A model generated the notes under the pieces. The model did no database searches, was not told the origin of the DNA, and worked only from the letters and a program-made list of their open reading frames with translations. From Candidatus Woesearchaeota archaeon (GTDB lineage: Archaea > Nanobdellota > Nanobdellia > Woesearchaeales > DSVV01): DNA of 64,000 bases. Both the position numbers and the translations under genes were made by a program. The stretch lies in assembly GCA_018661705.1 (NCBI GenBank), contig JABJHR010000019.1:62001-126000 (forward strand), in the 5' to 3' direction. Of the stretch, positions 16,262 through 24,886 are shown piece after piece; the stretch's first letter is position 1, and every line of letters begins with the position of its first letter.

Positions 16262-16405
16262 GATATGTCTTTTATTTAAACCTAGGTTTATAAATTTTTT
16301 GATGTATTGGAGAACTACAAATAAGGTTGTTTAATGTTGTTATTGTCCTTAAAATAAGGGAATAACAATAAACTATTTATAACCTTCATTACTTCTAATC
16401 ATAAA

Positions 16406-17605
16406 ATGTTTATAGGCGTTGTAGGAAAACCAAATATTGGGAAATCAACCTTTTTCAAGGCTGCAACCTTGGCAGAAGTTGAAATTGCTAATTATCCCTT
16501 CGCAACAATTAAACCAAATCATGCAGTTGGTTATGTTAGGATTGAATGTGTTGATAAGGAATTTGATAAGCAATGTAATCCTAGATTTGGTTATTGTTCA
16601 AAAGGTATAAGATTTGTGCCAGTAGATATGATGGATGTTGCTGGCTTAGTTCCAGGGGCACATGAAGGTCTAGGTATGGGTAACCAATTTTTAGATGATT
16701 TAAGACAAGCTGATGTTCTTATTCATGTTATTGATATTGCTGGTTCAACAAATGATAAGGGCGAACCAGTTGAAGCATTAAGTTATGATCCTGCTGAGGA
16801 TATTAAATTTTTGGAAAAAGAAATTGATATGTGGTACATTGGAATATTAAAAAAAGGTTGGGAAAAGTTTGCTCGGCAAGTTCAACAAGAAAAATCAAAA
16901 GTTGCAAGAGCATTAGCAAAGCAATTATCAGGACTAAAAGTTTCAGAGGTAATGGTAGAGGGTGCAATTAAAAAATTAAATCTTGATCCTGAAAATCCTG
17001 TTAAATGGACAGAAGAAGACTTAATGAATCTTGCAACACATCTCAGAAGAATAACTAAACCTATGATTATAGCTGCAAATAAAGTTGATATCCCAGGTGC
17101 AGATGAAAATTACAACAAAATAAAGGATCAATTTCCAGATTACATTATTGTGCCGTGCAGTGCAGAATCAGAATTAGCATTAAGGGAAGCAGCTAAACAT
17201 AATTTAATTGAATATGATCCGGGAGATTCAGATTTTAAAATTTTAATGCCTGATAAATTAAATGAAAAACAAACAAAAGCATTAGAATTTATAAGGGAAA
17301 ATGTTCTTAAAAAATTTAATGGCACGGGAGTTCAACAAGTTTTAGATGAATCTATTTTTAATTTATTAAAATATTTTGCAGTATTTCCGGGTGGTGTTAA
17401 TAAACTAGAAGATAGCGATGGTAACGTGCTTCCAGATTGCTTTCTAATGCCTGAAAATACAACTGCCTTAGACTTTGCTTACAAACTCCATAGTGATTTT
17501 GGTAACAACTTTATTCGTGCAATAGACGTTAAAACAAAGATGACTGTTGGCAAAGAACACAAATTAAAGCACAGGGATGTAGTTGAAATTATTAGTGGGA
17601 AATAA
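16406..17605 (+). CDS. YchF/Ygr210-type Obg-family GTPase with TGS domain
   Basis: In the 399 aa protein the P-loop [14 protein letters not shown] is at residues 4-17, switch [17 protein letters not shown] (about 74-88), NKVD motif [10 protein letters not shown] (about 218-227) and SAES as G5. A helical insertion sits between G3 and G4, as in the archaeal/eukaryotic Ygr210 branch ([15 protein letters not shown] is diagnostic). The C-terminus is a TGS domain ([21 protein letters not shown]). These proteins associate with ribosomes; a role in translation control is inferred from the family. The gene is monocistronic and convergent with the oap operon. Confidence 0.92.
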   Translation: MFIGVVGKPNIGKSTFFKAATLAEVEIANYPFATIKPNHAVGYVRIECVDKEFDKQCNPRFGYCSKGIRFVPVDMMDVAGLVPGAHEGLGMGNQFLDDLRQADVLIHVIDIAGSTNDKGEPVEALSYDPAEDIKFLEKEIDMWYIGILKKGWEKFARQVQQEKSKVARALAKQLSGLKVSEVMVEGAIKKLNLDPENPVKWTEEDLMNLATHLRRITKPMIIAANKVDIPGADENYNKIKDQFPDYIIVPCSAESELALREAAKHNLIEYDPGDSDFKILMPDKLNEKQTKALEFIRENVLKKFNGTGVQQVLDESIFNLLKYFAVFPGGVNKLEDSDGNVLPDCFLMPENTTALDFAYKLHSDFGNNFIRAIDVKTKMTVGKEHKLKHRDVVEIISGK

Positions 17606-17631
17606 TTTAATTTTTAACTTGTAATATAAAT

Positions 17632-17871
17632 TTATTCTTTTGATTCTTCAACAAATTCATATCTTATAACTTTTTTTCCTTCTTTTATTTTTTGTTTAAG
17701 AAAACTTTCTTTTTTTCTAACCCATAATGCATTTTTACCAAACTCTGGGTCTTCGTATAATGCTTTGTAAACAATAAATTCTTCTAATGTGTCTGCATCT
17801 CTTCCAATTTCTAAAACGTCATAGAACTTACCTTTGTAATGTTTGTATTTACCTTTTTTGATGTTACTCAT
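17632..17871 (-). CDS. DUF1653 family small protein
   Basis: The 79 aa sequence YKHYKGKFYDVLEIGRDADTLEEFIVYKALYEDPEFGKNALWVRKKESF matches the DUF1653 domain over its whole length (a small SH3-like beta barrel by fold prediction in the family). The molecular function of the family is not known. The start overlaps the oapC stop by 4 nt (ATGA), so it is the last gene of the oapA-oapB-oapC operon. Confidence 0.88.
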   Translation of the reverse strand: MSNIKKGKYKHYKGKFYDVLEIGRDADTLEEFIVYKALYEDPEFGKNALWVRKKESFLKQKIKEGKKVIRYEFVEESKE

Positions 17872-18260
17872 TCTTCCTTTTTTTCTTTTTCCCGCTTAAA
17901 ACTTTCTGCAAGATCAATCATGTATTTGCCGTCCTCAAGTTTGTACACTAGTGGATTTTTTTTATTAAATAATCTTACTAAATCAACTTCAAATTTTCCC
18001 GGTTGTAAAATATTAACTGTTTCTAAATCAAGAATAACCGGATGTTCTAAATCTTCTTTGTTCATTCCAATGATGTCACATACATCATTTTCTATTTGAT
18101 CTTTTTCTTTTTCTGATAAATCTAATTTTGGTTCTTCTTTTTTCTCTAGGGCAGATTTTTTTATAAAGAAAAAAAGTTTACATCCACAATCACAACCCTT
18201 TAAGATTTGAGCACTGCCATCATCATGTATTTTGCTGCATCTTACGCATCTATGTGGCAT
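17868..18260 (-). CDS. oapC: Zn-ribbon protein, OapC-like (COG3364)
   Basis: The 130 aa protein has an N-terminal zinc ribbon with CVRCSKIHDDGSAQILKGCDCGCKLFFF (three CxxC/CxC pairs within residues 5-30), followed by a linker rich in Lys/Glu and a second region VILDLETVNILQPGKFEVDLVRLF. This is the arrangement of the archaeal COG3364 Zn-ribbon proteins named OapC, which are found with OapA and OapB near replication origins in several euryarchaea. It lies 8 nt downstream of oapB. The exact molecular role is not established; the name rests on domain and synteny. Confidence 0.8.
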   Translation of the reverse strand: MPHRCVRCSKIHDDGSAQILKGCDCGCKLFFFIKKSALEKKEEPKLDLSEKEKDQIENDVCDIIGMNKEDLEHPVILDLETVNILQPGKFEVDLVRLFNKKNPLVYKLEDGKYMIDLAESFKREKEKKEE

Positions 18261-18268
18261 TTTATCCT

Positions 18269-18646
18269 CTAAGATTTAAATTTTGAATTTGTAAATAATT
18301 GAATTTTGTTTGGGTCTTGTTTTATTTCTTTAACAACTGTTGCAGGCCCAATAATCGTAAATCCTCTTCTATCTCCTAATAACAAATTAACCATGTTTGC
18401 TTTAAGTTTTTTTAACATGTCTGATTCTTTTTCACCTGGAAAAATAACTCCTAACTCAATTCCCTTAAAATCTTCATCAATTTCTTCCATGGTTCTTTTA
18501 ATTAATTCTGCTTCTTCTTCTTTTTTTAGTCTTCCTTCTAATAATAATATTTTATTTTCTTTTACAATTCTAAGAAGTTTAGAAATTCTTTTGTTAGAGC
18601 TAAGTTGAGCAATTTCATCATATGGCATAAACTCAAGTGTTAACAT
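18269..18646 (-). CDS. oapB: DUF2073 protein, OapB-like
   Basis: The 125 aa protein begins LTLEFMPYDEIAQLSSNKRISKLLRIVKENKILLLEGRL and ends FTIIGPATVVKEIKQDPNKIQLF, the conserved DUF2073 blocks. It is a compact alpha/beta protein without membrane helices. DUF2073 proteins are OapB in the origin-associated set OapA (GTPase)-OapB-OapC (Zn ribbon), and the same order is seen here, with 7-nt spacing to oapA. The function is unknown but the operon is widely conserved in archaea. Confidence 0.85.
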   Translation of the reverse strand: MLTLEFMPYDEIAQLSSNKRISKLLRIVKENKILLLEGRLKKEEEAELIKRTMEEIDEDFKGIELGVIFPGEKESDMLKKLKANMVNLLLGDRRGFTIIGPATVVKEIKQDPNKIQLFTNSKFKS

Positions 18647-18653
18647 TTGTATC

Positions 18654-19286
18654 TCACCTTGTTAGCTTAAACAGGCTTTCATAAAAATCATCCATGTTAT
18701 TGCCTTGTTTAGCTGATATTCCCACAACCTCGTATTGAGGAAATGCTGATTGTATTTTTTTAATATCTGATTTTCTTAAATCAATTTTATTTGCTACTAA
18801 AAGCACAGGAATGTCTCGCGCTTGTAAATTTCCTACAATTGTAATATTAACTTGTGTGTAGGGATCTTTTGTTGAATCCAAAACAATAATCACAACATCC
18901 ATATCATCTAACCATTTAATGGAATCAATAACACCTTTTGTTGCTTCTCTTGCTCTTGCTTTAGCTTCTTTTTCTTTTATCCCTACTTTAAGGAATTCTT
19001 CATAATCAATCTTTGTTGCTATTCCGGGGGTATCTACAAGATTAAAAGCAAGTTCTTTTCCATTTGATTTAATGATTACTTGCTCTTTTATCTGTATCTC
19101 CCTTGTTTCATGTGCAACATTAGATACAGACCCCATCTCTTCTCCTAGCCAATCAACACAGATTTTATTAGCTAGTGTAGTTTTTCCACCATTTGGTGGT
19201 CCATATAGTCCCATTTTCAGATTTTTTCTCTTCTTGAATAAATCTGTAAAAAATCTCTTGAATAATTTCTGCATAATAGTTATCAT
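18654..19286 (-). CDS. oapA: Era/Obg-like GTPase, OapA-like
   Basis: The 210 aa protein has P-loop GLYGPPNGGKTTLANKI (about residues 26-42), switch region with ETREIQIKEQ, G3 NLVDTPGIATKID, G4 LVANKIDLRKSD and G5 VGISAKQGNN, a complete small GTPase domain. The N-terminal basic helix (MQKLFKRFFTDLFKKRKNLK) could bind membrane or nucleic acid. A second ATG at 19274 (MQKLF) is an alternative start. It is first gene of oapA-oapB-oapC-DUF1653. In other archaea this operon borders replication origins, which is relevant to the neighbouring AT-rich gap. Confidence 0.88.
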   Translation of the reverse strand: MITIMQKLFKRFFTDLFKKRKNLKMGLYGPPNGGKTTLANKICVDWLGEEMGSVSNVAHETREIQIKEQVIIKSNGKELAFNLVDTPGIATKIDYEEFLKVGIKEKEAKARAREATKGVIDSIKWLDDMDVVIIVLDSTKDPYTQVNITIVGNLQARDIPVLLVANKIDLRKSDIKKIQSAFPQYEVVGISAKQGNNMDDFYESLFKLTR

Positions 19287-19309
19287 TTTTCAATCTTTCA
19301 AATGCTGTT

Positions 19310-19322
19310 GTTATATATATAC
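19310..19322 (-). promoter_or_regulatory. TATA box of the oap operon
   Basis: On the minus strand GTATATATATAAC is centred about 30 nt upstream of ATG 19286. The 113-nt gap between oapA and the divergent HTH gene is almost pure A/T and holds both promoters; it is too short to be judged a replication origin from sequence. Confidence 0.5.
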
Positions 19323-19399
19323 TTTTCTATTTAATAGAATATAAAAAATATAATAAAAAAACAAACATTTTTTAAAGATTAATCCCCTGAATAATTAAG

Positions 19400-19945
19400 A
19401 TGAATGAAAAAGTAAGAAAGGATATTATTGCTGTTTTAAAAGCTGTTATTGTAAGTTTAGAAAAGAAAGATGTTCTTAGTCTTAGAGAAATTAGTAATAA
19501 AATTATTCATTCTGCTTCAATTTTTCAAGATGAATATTCTATTAGTACGGCAGTTATTGTATTTGCTTTATCTAAAATTATTCAAAGGGAAAATTTGATT
19601 GATGTTAGGATTACTACGTTGTTACAAAAAGCAACACATCACCTTCAAAAATATCAACTTAACAAGTATTCAAACGATATGAAAAAATTAATTAATAGAA
19701 TCTCAAAATCAGACTCTAAACTTGATCTTTATATTCAACATGTTATGGATGAAGCCCATGTTAAAAAAGCATCAAAGATTTATGAACATGGAATTTCTTT
19801 AGGGCAAACAGCTCAAATTTTAGGAATTTCACAATGGGAATTAATGCGTTACATTGGGCATACAAAAATTCCTGAATCAATTATTGAAAAAGTCAGTGTA
19901 AGATCTCGGTTGAAATATATTGATGAATTATTTGGTTTAAATTAA
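19400..19945 (+). CDS. HTH protein, possible antitoxin-like partner of the PIN protein
   Basis: The 181 aa all-helical protein has its first 110 residues as amphipathic helices (VRKDIIAVLKAVIVSLEKKDVLSLREISNKII). About residues 130-165 hold a helix-turn-helix-like segment, YEHGISLGQTAQILGISQWELMRYIG, resembling UPF0175-type antitoxins. It is followed after 15 nt by a PIN-domain gene on the same strand, the usual antitoxin-toxin order. The protein is longer than typical antitoxins, so it may instead be a housekeeping pair in this lineage. Named family not recognised; the HTH call is by eye. Confidence 0.65.
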   Translation: MNEKVRKDIIAVLKAVIVSLEKKDVLSLREISNKIIHSASIFQDEYSISTAVIVFALSKIIQRENLIDVRITTLLQKATHHLQKYQLNKYSNDMKKLINRISKSDSKLDLYIQHVMDEAHVKKASKIYEHGISLGQTAQILGISQWELMRYIGHTKIPESIIEKVSVRSRLKYIDELFGLN

Positions 19946-19960
19946 AGGACAAAAAATAAA

Positions 19961-20662
19961 ATGAAAGCAATAATATTTGATGCAGGACCAGTAATAAGCC
20001 TTACTCTTAATAATCTTCTTTGGCTTTTAGATCCATTAAAGAAACAGTTTAGGGGCGAGTTTTATATTACTCCTGGTGTTTATAACGAATTAGTTAATAA
20101 ACCATTATTAACTAAAAAATATAAGTTTGAGGCACTTCAAATTCTGCCTTATATTTCAAGAGGTATATTAAAATTAGTTTCTAATGATGAAATTAAGTTG
20201 TTAACAACCCAATTATTGGAAAAGATCAATAAAACCTTTAAAGCAAATGGAAATTGGATAACAATAGTTCATCTTGGTGAAATTGAATCAATTGCAACTG
20301 CATTACATTTTGATTCAAAAAATATAGCAATTGATGAAAGAACTTCTAGAAAATTAATTGAAGATCCGGATAGCATTGCTCATACCTTATCAAAAAAATT
20401 ACACACCAAAATAACAATTAATCAAGATAATTTAGGTTATATAAAAAAGGAGTTAGGACATTTGAAGGTGATTAGAAGCACAGAACTAGCAGTAGTTGCT
20501 TATAAAACCGGTTTATTAGCAAGATATATGTTAGAAGATGAGAGAAAAATAATCAAAGATCTTAATACGGCTGTTCTTGAAGGTGTTTTATGGGGAATTA
20601 AGCTTAATGGTTGTTCAATTAAGAGAGAAGAAATCTATAAAATGATTAAGTATGTTGTTTAA
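19961..20662 (+). CDS. PIN-domain-like nuclease
   Basis: The 233 aa protein starts AIIFDAGPVISLTLNNLLWLL, the PIN N-terminal strand with the first catalytic Asp (D7). VHLGEIESIATALHF supplies the conserved Glu and IAIDERTSRKLIEDPD the central Asp, so the acidic triad of a VapC-like RNase is present. The C-terminal 80 residues (TELAVVAYKTGLLARYMLEDERKII) are an extra helical extension. ATG 19961 lies 15 nt after the HTH gene stop. It probably cleaves RNA; whether it is a toxin is inferred from gene order only. Confidence 0.75.
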   Translation: MKAIIFDAGPVISLTLNNLLWLLDPLKKQFRGEFYITPGVYNELVNKPLLTKKYKFEALQILPYISRGILKLVSNDEIKLLTTQLLEKINKTFKANGNWITIVHLGEIESIATALHFDSKNIAIDERTSRKLIEDPDSIAHTLSKKLHTKITINQDNLGYIKKELGHLKVIRSTELAVVAYKTGLLARYMLEDERKIIKDLNTAVLEGVLWGIKLNGCSIKREEIYKMIKYVV

Positions 20663-20665
20663 TTT

Positions 20666-21754
20666 TTATCTTTTTTCATGTGATCTACTTGTTGTTGCTC
20701 CATTTTGCTTATCATAACGTGATTTTCCAAATTCTTCAACATTAGTAATTTGTCCAGATAAGAAATCTAATAATAATTCTGATTGTTTCATTCCCGCTAT
20801 TATTTTTGTTGGTTCTGTAACTTGATTTTCAAATGTAACTTGTCCTTCAAAAACACCAACTGGCCCAATGTATGGTGCATTAGGATGTGATGCAAATTGT
20901 GGTGGTAAATATGCCGAATGTCCTGTTTTTTTAAAACTATCATTAGAAAAAAGCGAATTTCTTTCTGTAACAATTCCTACACAAAAACTTGGAACTTGAA
21001 CATATTCGTGACTAGAAGAAATAAAGAATGTATCTGGTGGTAGGTAAAAGTCCTTCAAATAACTTAATTGTACTCTTTCAAATTTATTTTTATTATCTTC
21101 ACCAGGGATTAAAATCTCTCCGTTATATACAAAAACTTGTGGGTCCATTGTTAAAACAGGCCCACCATGAAATTCAATATCTTCTAAACGCAATTGTTTT
21201 CCTTTTTCTCCACCTTCTTTTAATACTAAAGATCCTTGTTCTAAAAAACTTATTATGTGTTCTCTTGTTGGATGCCCTGTATTTTTCTCAATAAATAGTT
21301 GTGCAACCGCATCTAATTTTTTTAATTTTACCCTTGTTCCAGTTGTTCTAATGGTACATAAGGGCTTACCTAATGTGTTTTTGTCTACTTTTTTTAGATA
21401 TTCATCTGATTCAGATTGTACCCTTATACCTAATCTTGCCCAACTACTTCTTGTTGTAATTTTTCCTTTTAGTCCTTGTCTCAGAAAAATTTCTTCTACG
21501 GGTTGCCAAAAATAATCTTGGTCTGGTTCTAATATAAACTCAGAGTCAATGGGAATTTCTTCTATTATTTCATCCATAAATGTTTCTTGTGACATTTCAA
21601 GTTCTTCATTTTGTGAAACTCCTAAGGCTTTTCGTTTGTATAGTTTCTCTAATCTCATATCTAAAGAAAAAGCACTATAATCAAGCCTATCATTAAATGC
21701 AATATACCCTCTATTTTCTGCTAATATTAAGTGATCTCTGCATAATATTGCCAT
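20666..21754 (-). CDS. dcd: Tandem-fold dCTP deaminase/dUTPase-like protein
   Basis: The 362 aa protein is twice the length of usual dCTP deaminases and has two copies of the trimeric dUTPase-like fold. The first carries GLKGKITTRSSWARLGIRVQ (phosphate-binding Ser/Arg segment) and the second YVQVPSFCVGIVTERNSLF and APYIGPVGVFEGQVTFEN. This matches the long 2'-deoxycytidine 5'-triphosphate deaminase family. It makes dUTP (or hydrolyses dUTP) for thymidylate synthesis. The C-terminus is Ser/Arg-rich. Convergent with the PIN gene (3-nt gap). Confidence 0.8.
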   Translation of the reverse strand: MAILCRDHLILAENRGYIAFNDRLDYSAFSLDMRLEKLYKRKALGVSQNEELEMSQETFMDEIIEEIPIDSEFILEPDQDYFWQPVEEIFLRQGLKGKITTRSSWARLGIRVQSESDEYLKKVDKNTLGKPLCTIRTTGTRVKLKKLDAVAQLFIEKNTGHPTREHIISFLEQGSLVLKEGGEKGKQLRLEDIEFHGGPVLTMDPQVFVYNGEILIPGEDNKNKFERVQLSYLKDFYLPPDTFFISSSHEYVQVPSFCVGIVTERNSLFSNDSFKKTGHSAYLPPQFASHPNAPYIGPVGVFEGQVTFENQVTEPTKIIAGMKQSELLLDFLSGQITNVEEFGKSRYDKQNGATTSRSHEKR

Positions 21755-21815
21755 TATTTATAGAAATCCATTGGCTCTTAAAAGCTTTTTTCTTTTACCC
21801 TTATTTTTTGATTTC

Positions 21816-22193
21816 CTATTTCTTCTTCTTAGCTTTTCTCTTTATTTGCCTTTTTTTGGCTGTTTTTTTCTTAATTGGCTTTTTCTTTTTTAGTGCTTTT
21901 TTGGGTTTTAATACTTTTTTCTTTGTATTTTTAGATTTAGCTTTATTTAAAACAGTTTTTTTCTTGATTTTCTTAACAACTTTTTTCACTGGTTTCTTTT
22001 TAGCAGGTTTTGTTGTTACAGGCACAATTGGTGCAGGCCTCACTTTTTTTGTTATTAGGTGTTTTAATTCTTGTGTTTCTTTAATAAATTGATTCTGCTC
22101 GTTTACTAATAATTCCCTATTGGGAATCTTTATTTGTTCAAGTTTTCTTGCTTTTCTAAGTGCCCACCAAATTCTTATTTTTCTAAACAACAT
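21816..22193 (-). CDS. Lysine-rich histone H1-like tail protein
   Basis: I start at ATG 22193 (MLFRKIRIWWALRK) with GGTGA just upstream; the track's TTG start is 15 nt earlier. The first 60 residues form basic amphipathic helices, and the last 75 residues are KPAKKKPVKK/KKAKSK-type repeats of Lys/Ala/Pro, like the C-terminal tails of histone H1 or bacterial H1-like proteins. Strong positive charge implies nucleic-acid or polyphosphate binding; no fold is predicted for the tail. It starts 62 nt upstream of the dcd start on the same strand. Confidence 0.7.
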   Translation of the reverse strand: MLFRKIRIWWALRKARKLEQIKIPNRELLVNEQNQFIKETQELKHLITKKVRPAPIVPVTTKPAKKKPVKKVVKKIKKKTVLNKAKSKNTKKKVLKPKKALKKKKPIKKKTAKKRQIKRKAKKKK

Positions 22194-22353
22194 TTTCACC
22201 TTTTTCAATTTTAATTAATTTTCCAGTTATGAGGTTATTTTGGTTAGTAAAGCTTTAAATACTTTTTGCTATCAATACTTTTAGAATTCATGTATTGATA
22301 ATTAGATCAATAAAACAATAACTTTAAAAATATGTATAATAAGGGATTAACTA

Positions 22354-24144
22354 ATGAAAGAACTAGATTCAATAAAATCCTTTTTCAAGGATATGTTACA
22401 TTATACTGTAAGATTTAGTAAATATACTGTAAAATCAGTAATTAAAACAATCAGGGATTTTGATTATGATGATGTCTTTGATAGTTTTAGGAAAAACCTT
22501 AAAGTTCTTTTTCATTCTAAATCAATTTATTTTATTGCTTTATTTTTACCAATTATTTTAACGTTGGTTATGGCAACTGGTATGAGGACTACAAATCAAA
22601 TTGATTATGAAATGGGATTTCCTGCTTCTGAAGAAGCTATGGTTGCTAAGTTTATCACTAGTTTGAAAAGTAATAATCTTGGTCTTTATGAGTTTCCAAC
22701 AAAAACATCTTGTCTTAATTCAATTAAATCTGGAAAAACATCCTTTTGTTTAAGTTTTTCAGATGCCTTTTTGACAGTAGATAATCAAACAGACACGCTT
22801 TCTGTGTATATTAATGAAGATTCTGTTGGTTCTTACGATACTCAATTTTCAAAAATTAATTCTTCTTTAGTTTCTGTTGTTAAAACTAATAATCTTAAAG
22901 ATCCGATTTCTTTGAAAAAAATTTCAGTTCGTAATTACGGATCTTTAATTCTTATTCAAGATATAATCATATTTTTCCTTATGTTTCTTTGTTTAATCTT
23001 TACTTCAGTAACATTCTATCATAGGAGACCTAAACTTAGTGAATTTTATTCTAATCCTAATAAATTTAAACATTTGTTATCTGATGTTTTTCTTTCAACG
23101 TTTGTATTTTTCTTAATTGCTTCAATTGTGGTTTATTTAGGTTTTGCCTTTGCATTTGGGTTATCTTTTGGTATTATCACAAAAGCATTAATGGTTCTTA
23201 TTCTAGCATTTATTCTGTTTATTTTCATGGGTTTGTTTATAGGTATTATGACTACTACAGAAGATATTAATCTATTTGTTACAATTACGGTTTCAAGTTT
23301 AATGATTTTTTTATCTGGGTTAGTATTGCCATCCGCATATTTTGGATCAACCTTGTCTTATTTATTTAATTTAAATCCCTACTTTTTAATAACCAAATTA
23401 TTAAATGTAGTTGTATTATTTGGTAACCCGGCATCTGAATTTCTGTTTGAAATTGTTATTTTAGTTGCTTATTTATTGATCTTTGTTGTATTCTTTTATA
23501 CCACCCATTATCTTTTTGCAGCAGGTGATGCTCTTTTAAGGAATATTCTAAAAGATAAAGACGAACCAAGTTTAGAGGTAGAAAAAACGTCATATAAATA
23601 TGGTGGTTTAAACACCGAAGATATTTCCATTAATCAGTTTCAACGTTTAGAAGAAATCAGAAGAAAACAAAGACATCATACTTCTATCTCTAAGCCAAGT
23701 TATAAAAAAGTAGTTAAGGTTAATGTTGAGAAAAATTCCAGGCATGACAAACATAAACAAGTGGAACATGGTGCTTTAATTGATGGTGATTTTGAAACAG
23801 AAGATAATGATTCAGGTGTAACCAAAGAGCAAGAAGAAGAACCAAGAGAAGATGCATTCCTAGAGGAGCTATATCAAGAACAATTGGCAGAGGAGGCGGA
23901 GAATGATCCTAAGGCAAGAACAAAGAAAGCAAGTTCTCCTGCTAAATTACCAAAAGCCAAGAAAACAAAGGCTTCATCTTCAAAAACAAGTTCAGACGAG
24001 GATGATTTAATACTCACAATTGAATTAGAAAATCAAATTCTAGAGCTAAAATCAGATGGGCTTTCCGATAAGCAAATTATTGAAAAACTAAAGAAAAAGT
24101 TTAAAGAAGAAGATATTCATACAATATTAACTAATATTAATTGA
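22354..24144 (+). CDS. ABC-2-type membrane permease with long charged C-terminal tail
   Basis: The 596 aa protein has one N-terminal membrane helix after a basic region (IYFIALFLPIILTLVMATG, about residues 66-84). A soluble extracytoplasmic domain of about 100 residues follows (FPASEEAMVAKFITSLKSNN), then five to six helices (IIIFFLMFLCLIFTSVTF to VILVAYLLIFVVFFY). This is the topology of ABC-2/YhgE-Pip-like permeases. The cytoplasmic tail of about 210 residues is acidic then Lys-rich, ending in a short helical domain (LTIELENQILELKSDG). No ATPase gene is adjacent, so its partner must be elsewhere or it is not a transporter. Start ATG 22354. Confidence 0.75.
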   Translation: MKELDSIKSFFKDMLHYTVRFSKYTVKSVIKTIRDFDYDDVFDSFRKNLKVLFHSKSIYFIALFLPIILTLVMATGMRTTNQIDYEMGFPASEEAMVAKFITSLKSNNLGLYEFPTKTSCLNSIKSGKTSFCLSFSDAFLTVDNQTDTLSVYINEDSVGSYDTQFSKINSSLVSVVKTNNLKDPISLKKISVRNYGSLILIQDIIIFFLMFLCLIFTSVTFYHRRPKLSEFYSNPNKFKHLLSDVFLSTFVFFLIASIVVYLGFAFAFGLSFGIITKALMVLILAFILFIFMGLFIGIMTTTEDINLFVTITVSSLMIFLSGLVLPSAYFGSTLSYLFNLNPYFLITKLLNVVVLFGNPASEFLFEIVILVAYLLIFVVFFYTTHYLFAAGDALLRNILKDKDEPSLEVEKTSYKYGGLNTEDISINQFQRLEEIRRKQRHHTSISKPSYKKVVKVNVEKNSRHDKHKQVEHGALIDGDFETEDNDSGVTKEQEEEPREDAFLEELYQEQLAEEAENDPKARTKKASSPAKLPKAKKTKASSSKTSSDEDDLILTIELENQILELKSDGLSDKQIIEKLKKKFKEEDIHTILTNIN

Positions 24145-24255
24145 TTTTACTTGTTTGTAGTCGGTAAAATGCCATTCTTTTGCGTTTTTTTACTACTGGT
24201 TTAAGTTAAAAACACCGCAAAATATATATACGACTTATGGTGCCTAACTAATTCT

Positions 24256-24864
24256 ATGTTTATCCGTATAAAACACATAAAACAACAACCTTATGCATAT
24301 AAAGTTAGAAATAAATGGACTAAGAAGGGCACTAGGCAGAAGACCGCAGGTTATTTAGGCCGTGTTTTTTACCTAAATCCTGTTAAAGACCTCACTTTTG
24401 AGGAATTTATACATAATGAATTTAACCAAGATTTAACAGATTACATGAAATCATCTAGTTCTAGGGTGGTTATTCAAGATTTAGTTAGATTTGAGCTCAT
24501 TAAACAGGGATTTATATACAAAGGGAAGAATAGAAATATCTTGCTGTATCTGCCAAATATGACCCCCAAAAAACCAAAAAAGGGAAATAAAGTTAAAAGT
24601 GAGACTTTAATTAAAGTAGAGCTTGCACAGTCATTTTTGAACATTACAAACGTGAAAAAACCAATTGTATTGGCATTAAATAATGATTTTTTGTGTAATT
24701 ATACTCTCAGAAAATTAATGCGATTTAAATCATTCTCTTCCGAAGAAGAATGTGGGAGGGAATTAGCAAGGGTTTTTATAGCAGCGGGTATCCATATTGT
24801 TCCATCTCTCTTTGTAGAGGTGTTTCAAAAGGTTTATTCCAGGGGAGGGAGTTATGTTAAATAA
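24256..24864 (+). CDS. Hypothetical basic protein
   Basis: The 202 aa very basic protein begins MFIRIKHIKQQPYAYKVRNKWTKKGTRQKTAGYLGRVF, a beta-hairpin pattern like the N-terminal arm seen in some transposases and RNA-binding proteins. The remainder is alpha/beta with LIKVELAQSFLNITNVKKPIVLALNNDFLCNYTLRKLM. No catalytic DDE motif is visible. It precedes the Fap7 kinase by 22 nt, so it may be co-transcribed and have a ribosome- or RNA-related role (inference). Family unknown to me. Confidence 0.7.
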   Translation: MFIRIKHIKQQPYAYKVRNKWTKKGTRQKTAGYLGRVFYLNPVKDLTFEEFIHNEFNQDLTDYMKSSSSRVVIQDLVRFELIKQGFIYKGKNRNILLYLPNMTPKKPKKGNKVKSETLIKVELAQSFLNITNVKKPIVLALNNDFLCNYTLRKLMRFKSFSSEEECGRELARVFIAAGIHIVPSLFVEVFQKVYSRGGSYVK

Positions 24865-24886
24865 TTAACAAAAAGTGAGAGTTAAA

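Noticed and set aside
24256-24864. Basic protein as an insertion-sequence transposase
   Set aside because: Only the N-terminal pattern is suggestive; no DDE/DEDD motif, terminal inverted repeats or target duplication is seen.
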